Assembly: GCA_032718475.1 (NCBI GenBank) | Contig: JAUCBJ010007381.1 | Location: forward strand, 1-20,937 | DNA: 20,937 nucleotides | Direction: 5' to 3' | DNA from: Nemertoderma westbladi | Taxonomy: Eukaryota > Xenacoelomorpha > Nemertodermatida > Nemertodermatidae | Part shown: one piece after another, positions 18,290 through 20,937 of the stretch | Layout of the letters: the number at the start of each line of letters is the position of its first letter | How positions within the stretch are numbered: the first letter of the stretch is position 1 | The notes under the pieces: model-generated | The model's input: the letters and a program-made list of their open reading frames with translations, nothing else | Told to the model about the DNA's origin: nothing | The model's database searches: none | Program-made: the position numbers and the translations under genes

Positions 18290-19335
18290 TGGATCGAGAT
18301 AAACACAACGTGCTCTTGTTTTAATTCAGTTTTCAACAATGTTTTTATTTGTAAAATGTTTATCCTCGGTTTCATTTAACTAATTTGTAATTTTAAATTG
18401 TTGATATTCTTTGATTTTAAAAAAGGTCACATTGGTTGCGTTATAATATATTGATAGTTTTGCTTTTAATCGCTTCCATTAACAATATTATTCAGGTGTT
18501 AGTAACAATAGCTATAATTTATTTTTTTACTGCCCCATTATTGTTGTTTGTCATTATAATTGTTTTCATTGAGCTGCTTAGCAAAGTAATTAACCTGAAT
18601 TATTTTTAGCTTTAACATATAGTTTTACTAGTGCCAGTTTATATTACAAAATTTATGTTCGCCTTTAGGTTGGTTATCATTATATTATAATATAATACAT
18701 TAATATAATATGAAATGGTATTAAATATGCGGCCATTAGAACAATTAATATATATTATACAGTAGTTTATTAATATTCAAAGTTAATGATAAAGTTAATG
18801 ATAATTATGTGATATATATTTATTAATAGTAAAAAATTGCCAAATTAAAGTAAAAACCGGTTAATCTTTAATGCATTTCTAAAATCATCAGAACCACAAC
18901 CAGTTCTACTGTATAATGATATGACTTGGGTATGCAGTAGACCTAGTTTTATATGAAATGTCAGATTTCAAATGTCAATATTGTCAAATTTGAAATGTAT
19001 CAAATGTAAATATTAGGACTGTACTGTATGTAGTGACTAAGGGCAGAATATTTTTACCATATTGTTCTAATTAATGCACGCATTTTAATTTTAATTATAA
19101 TAGTATTATATAATCAACTAATATAGTTAATATCCATTTATATTAAAATTTTGTATTGTTTGTGAAATTATAATTAATCCTTTTCTGTTAATTAAATATT
19201 GTTCTTTAAAATAATTTTTAATAATAATTGATAAATACCTACAAATACAAATTTAATTTGCACCGATCTTACTATGAAAAATAATGTTTTTGAATTATGC
19301 ACAGCGGCAAATAAGTTGGATTAGTGTCAGTTTAA
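18290..19335. other. AT-rich intergenic DNA
   Basis: About 1 kb of very AT-rich sequence with TATAATATAAT-type palindromes near 18680-18715. I see no gene, RNA or transposon end in it. Confidence 0.6.
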
Positions 19336-19339
19336 AATC

Positions 19340-19511
19340 ATTGTTGAGGGGAAAGTGTTTATGAGAAGGTGCATTCTGGAACAGCAGTCTATCGGAGAAC
19401 AGCAGGTCTCCGAGCTGCTAAATGAGGGTATAGTGGAAGGGGTCCTATTGCTATGGAGATAGCCAATAGGGGGACTACCTGGGGTGATACTGTGGTCTGA
19501 GTCGCCAGGTT
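19340..19511 (+). pseudogene. Rearranged duplicate of the teneurin 3' coding end
   Basis: This stretch is closely similar to 14112-14290 of the teneurin terminal exon but in a changed order. 19340-19394 matches 14113-14170; 19397-19474 matches 14208-14285 (GAGCTGCTAAATGAGGGTAT, then AGTGGAAGGGGTCC); 19475-19510 matches the skipped part 14180-14215 (CTACCTGGGGTGATACTGTG, then GTCTGAGTCG). Small indels shift the frame, and a C-to-T change turns the Gln codon in CTATGGAGACAG into the stop TAG (19460-19462). It is therefore non-functional as a copy of the C-terminus. No splice acceptor and no poly(A) tail are obvious, so a DNA-level duplication is more likely than a processed pseudogene. Confidence 0.85.
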
Positions 19512-19575
19512 TTAGCCTTGGTTTAGCCTTGGTTTTAGCCTATAATTTTTGTTTAACTGTCTGTAACTAAAAGTA

Positions 19576-19600
19576 CCCCCCCCCCCCCCCCCCCCCCCCC
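19576..19600. repeat. Poly-C tract
   Basis: An unbroken run of about 24-25 C followed by ATCAGCCGCGCCAGTGG. The length is likely variable or uncertain in assembly. Confidence 0.9.
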
Positions 19601-19698
19601 ATCAGCCGCGCCAGTGGTCAGGGTGCGGATGCTTGTTGCATCTGTAGGAGTTTCTGTATGCGGTAAAGTCACATTTCCAAGCTTCCAAGCACCCATAA

Positions 19699-19965
19699 AT
19701 GCAAAACAGCAGCGATACAGCAACACAAAAAACTAAATTTTTGATTAATTTACGAGTTTCCGAAGGGCCGTTAATCGTATTTATTGGCGATGAGCCAATA
19801 GAGAGAAGGTTCAGTCGCTCAGTGGACGGTAGAGTTTCGAAAGAACAACGCCACTACGGCCTGGCCGAGATGGATTTCACATTATATTTTAGGTTGGAAA
19901 AAAGTTTCCATACGTTTTGCGTTCAAAAAGAATCCAAAACTCACATTCGCCTGGTCCTAAATTGA
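19699..19965 (+). CDS. Unassigned 88-residue open frame
   Basis: ATG to TGA frame with charged, mixed composition (MQNSSDTATQKTKFLINLRV at the start, then GPLIVFIGDEPIERRFSRSV). I recognise no family. The local base composition is more balanced than the AT-rich surroundings, and codon content looks less repetitive than chance frames here, but there is no promoter, splice or homology evidence. It could be an exon of an unknown gene, part of a transposon, or chance. No downstream AATAAA is close except AATAAAAC near 20008. Confidence 0.2.
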   Translation: MQNSSDTATQKTKFLINLRVSEGPLIVFIGDEPIERRFSRSVDGRVSKEQRHYGLAEMDFTLYFRLEKSFHTFCVQKESKTHIRLVLN

Positions 19966-20181
19966 GAAAGTACAGTAGTTCGCCATTTTAACAATTACCA
20001 TCAAAGTAATAAAACTTTCTTCAAGTTACAATTACAATTCAATGTTCCGAAGAACTGATTTATAATATTAATCATCTAACAATACAATTATTGTGAACGG
20101 GCTATCTATGTATGTCGTAGCTTCTAGCTCTATCTCCACCTAAACGCTCCGGTGGATCGTTACAAAATTTTTTATGGTTGT

Positions 20182-20197
20182 GTCGTCGTCGTCGTTG

Positions 20198-20229
<32 letters not shown>

Positions 20230-20241
20230 GTCGTCGTCGTT
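20182..20241. repeat. GTC trinucleotide microsatellite
   Basis: About 20 units of GTC with three GTT interruptions. It is long enough to be polymorphic. It is not inside a convincing coding frame. Confidence 0.93.
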
Positions 20242-20257
20242 ACGATTTTAACATGCT

Positions 20258-20540
20258 AATAACTTTGTCGGATTTAAAGCTGCCAAGTTGAAAATTTGTA
20301 GGTATCAATATGAGCAAAAGTTGAGATTTTTGAGAGACTTTCAGACACCATCAGTGCAATGGTCTCCCGCTAGAGGGCCACATGTCTAAACATTAAATGC
20401 CCTCCCATTTCTTTGCTTTTAATCCGTTTAAGCTGAAACTTGGCAGATATGTATTAGACCATTAGCTGTGACTTTCAAAGGAGGCGAATCCATCTGCAGT
20501 TCTCCAGTCTGCCGCTAGAGGGCCAACGTGACTATTTGCA
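20258..20540. repeat. Diverged direct repeat pair with CTCF-like core
   Basis: Two segments about 145 bases apart share order and wording: a TTTAAGCTG-like start, a CTTTCA block, an ATC.(T/A)G(C/T)AGT-like block, and identical CCGCTAGAGGGC at 20367-20378 and 20512-20523 followed by CACATGTCT or CAACGTGACT. The shared 12-mer differs at one place from the CTCF core consensus CCASYAGRKGGC. Sequence with CGCTAGAGGG is also frequent in invertebrate dispersed repeats, so protein binding is only a possibility. Confidence 0.5.
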
Positions 20541-20937
20541 TAAATTGACCTACCCCCTAACAGTGTCAATTCGCTAAGGCTCTGCCAACTTCGTGCTGCG
20601 CGAAGTCCCCACTTCGTGTTTTATATGTGTATTGGCCATGGAATAGGAAAGTAAGGCGTTAATTAATTAATTCTCGAGATAATTAAGAATAAGTAAGATC
20701 TTAACATGTTGAGCTCATATCCATTATTCTCGCTCGAACACACTTGCGCCAATTATTAGACGTCGGCGTGCCCTATATTTATTAAAGGTCAAACAGACGA
20801 CTTGTTGTTAGTTCTAACCCACTTACAGTAATGTAATTACTTCACTTATTAGTTCATTTATTAGTTGTAAGCTTGATTGCTTTTCATATAATAGATAGTA
20901 TATAATAATAATATTCATATAATATATTAGACGAACC
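20541..20937. other. Right end of window, no recognised feature
   Basis: Mixed-composition then AT-rich DNA. A small inverted repeat, CTTCGTGCTGCGCGAAG, is near 20588-20604, and TTAATTAATTAATT is near 20660. No gene seen. Confidence 0.5.

Noticed and set aside
15911-18379. Long open frames on both strands (up to about 440 residues) with 20-residue periodic Tyr/Thr/Ile-rich peptides
   Set aside because: They arise because the 20-bp repeat lacks stop codons in every frame; all frames give the same shifted peptide, there is no non-repeat domain, and the frames end where the array ends.

Overview
This is eukaryotic, almost certainly invertebrate animal, genomic DNA. It is AT-rich, has introns with GT...AG borders, and carries many tandem repeats, LINE remnants, a tRNA-derived SINE and short DNA transposons. 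The only confident protein-coding gene is the 3' two-thirds of a teneurin (Ten-m/Odz family), a large type II transmembrane cell-adhesion protein. The sequence is very divergent from vertebrate teneurins, so I place it in a fast-evolving invertebrate lineage (tunicate or flatworm-like divergence is a guess) and do not name a species.

Layout. 1-2830: no coding exon seen; a 28-bp minisatellite (about 222-668 and 2170-2826) is split by a 1,341-bp hAT-like non-autonomous transposon (669-2009, perfect 15-bp inverted ends, perfect 8-bp target duplication) and a LINE 3' fragment. 2947-14329: five teneurin exons on the + strand that join in frame (248+203+137+1209+4509 bp), giving 2,101 residues and a stop codon. 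They cover the C-terminal EGF repeats, the Cys-rich linker, the transthyretin-like and FN-plug regions, the NHL propeller, the YD shell with its Rhs-type core motif, and the Tox-GHH/TCAP-like C-terminus. The intracellular domain, the membrane segment and the first EGF repeats lie upstream, outside the window. The introns hold a palindromic MITE, LINE fragments (all minus strand), a 29-bp repeat and a SINE.

14330-20937: 3' UTR with a likely poly(A) signal, then intergenic DNA: a second copy of the MITE (15243-15501), a 2.3-kb array of about 117 copies of a 20-bp unit in strict register (15951-18287), AT-rich DNA, a broken and rearranged duplicate of the teneurin 3' coding end (19340-19511), a poly-C run, one unassigned 88-residue open frame, a GTC microsatellite, and a diverged repeat pair carrying a CTCF-like core.

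How it fits together: there is one gene, and everything else is repeat-derived. No new multi-gene system is visible. The most notable points are the paired loss of two cysteines in the EGF5-like repeat of the teneurin, the rearranged teneurin-tail duplicate, the two matching MITEs with target duplications, the nested insertion history inside the 28-bp array, and the unusually regular 20-bp array.
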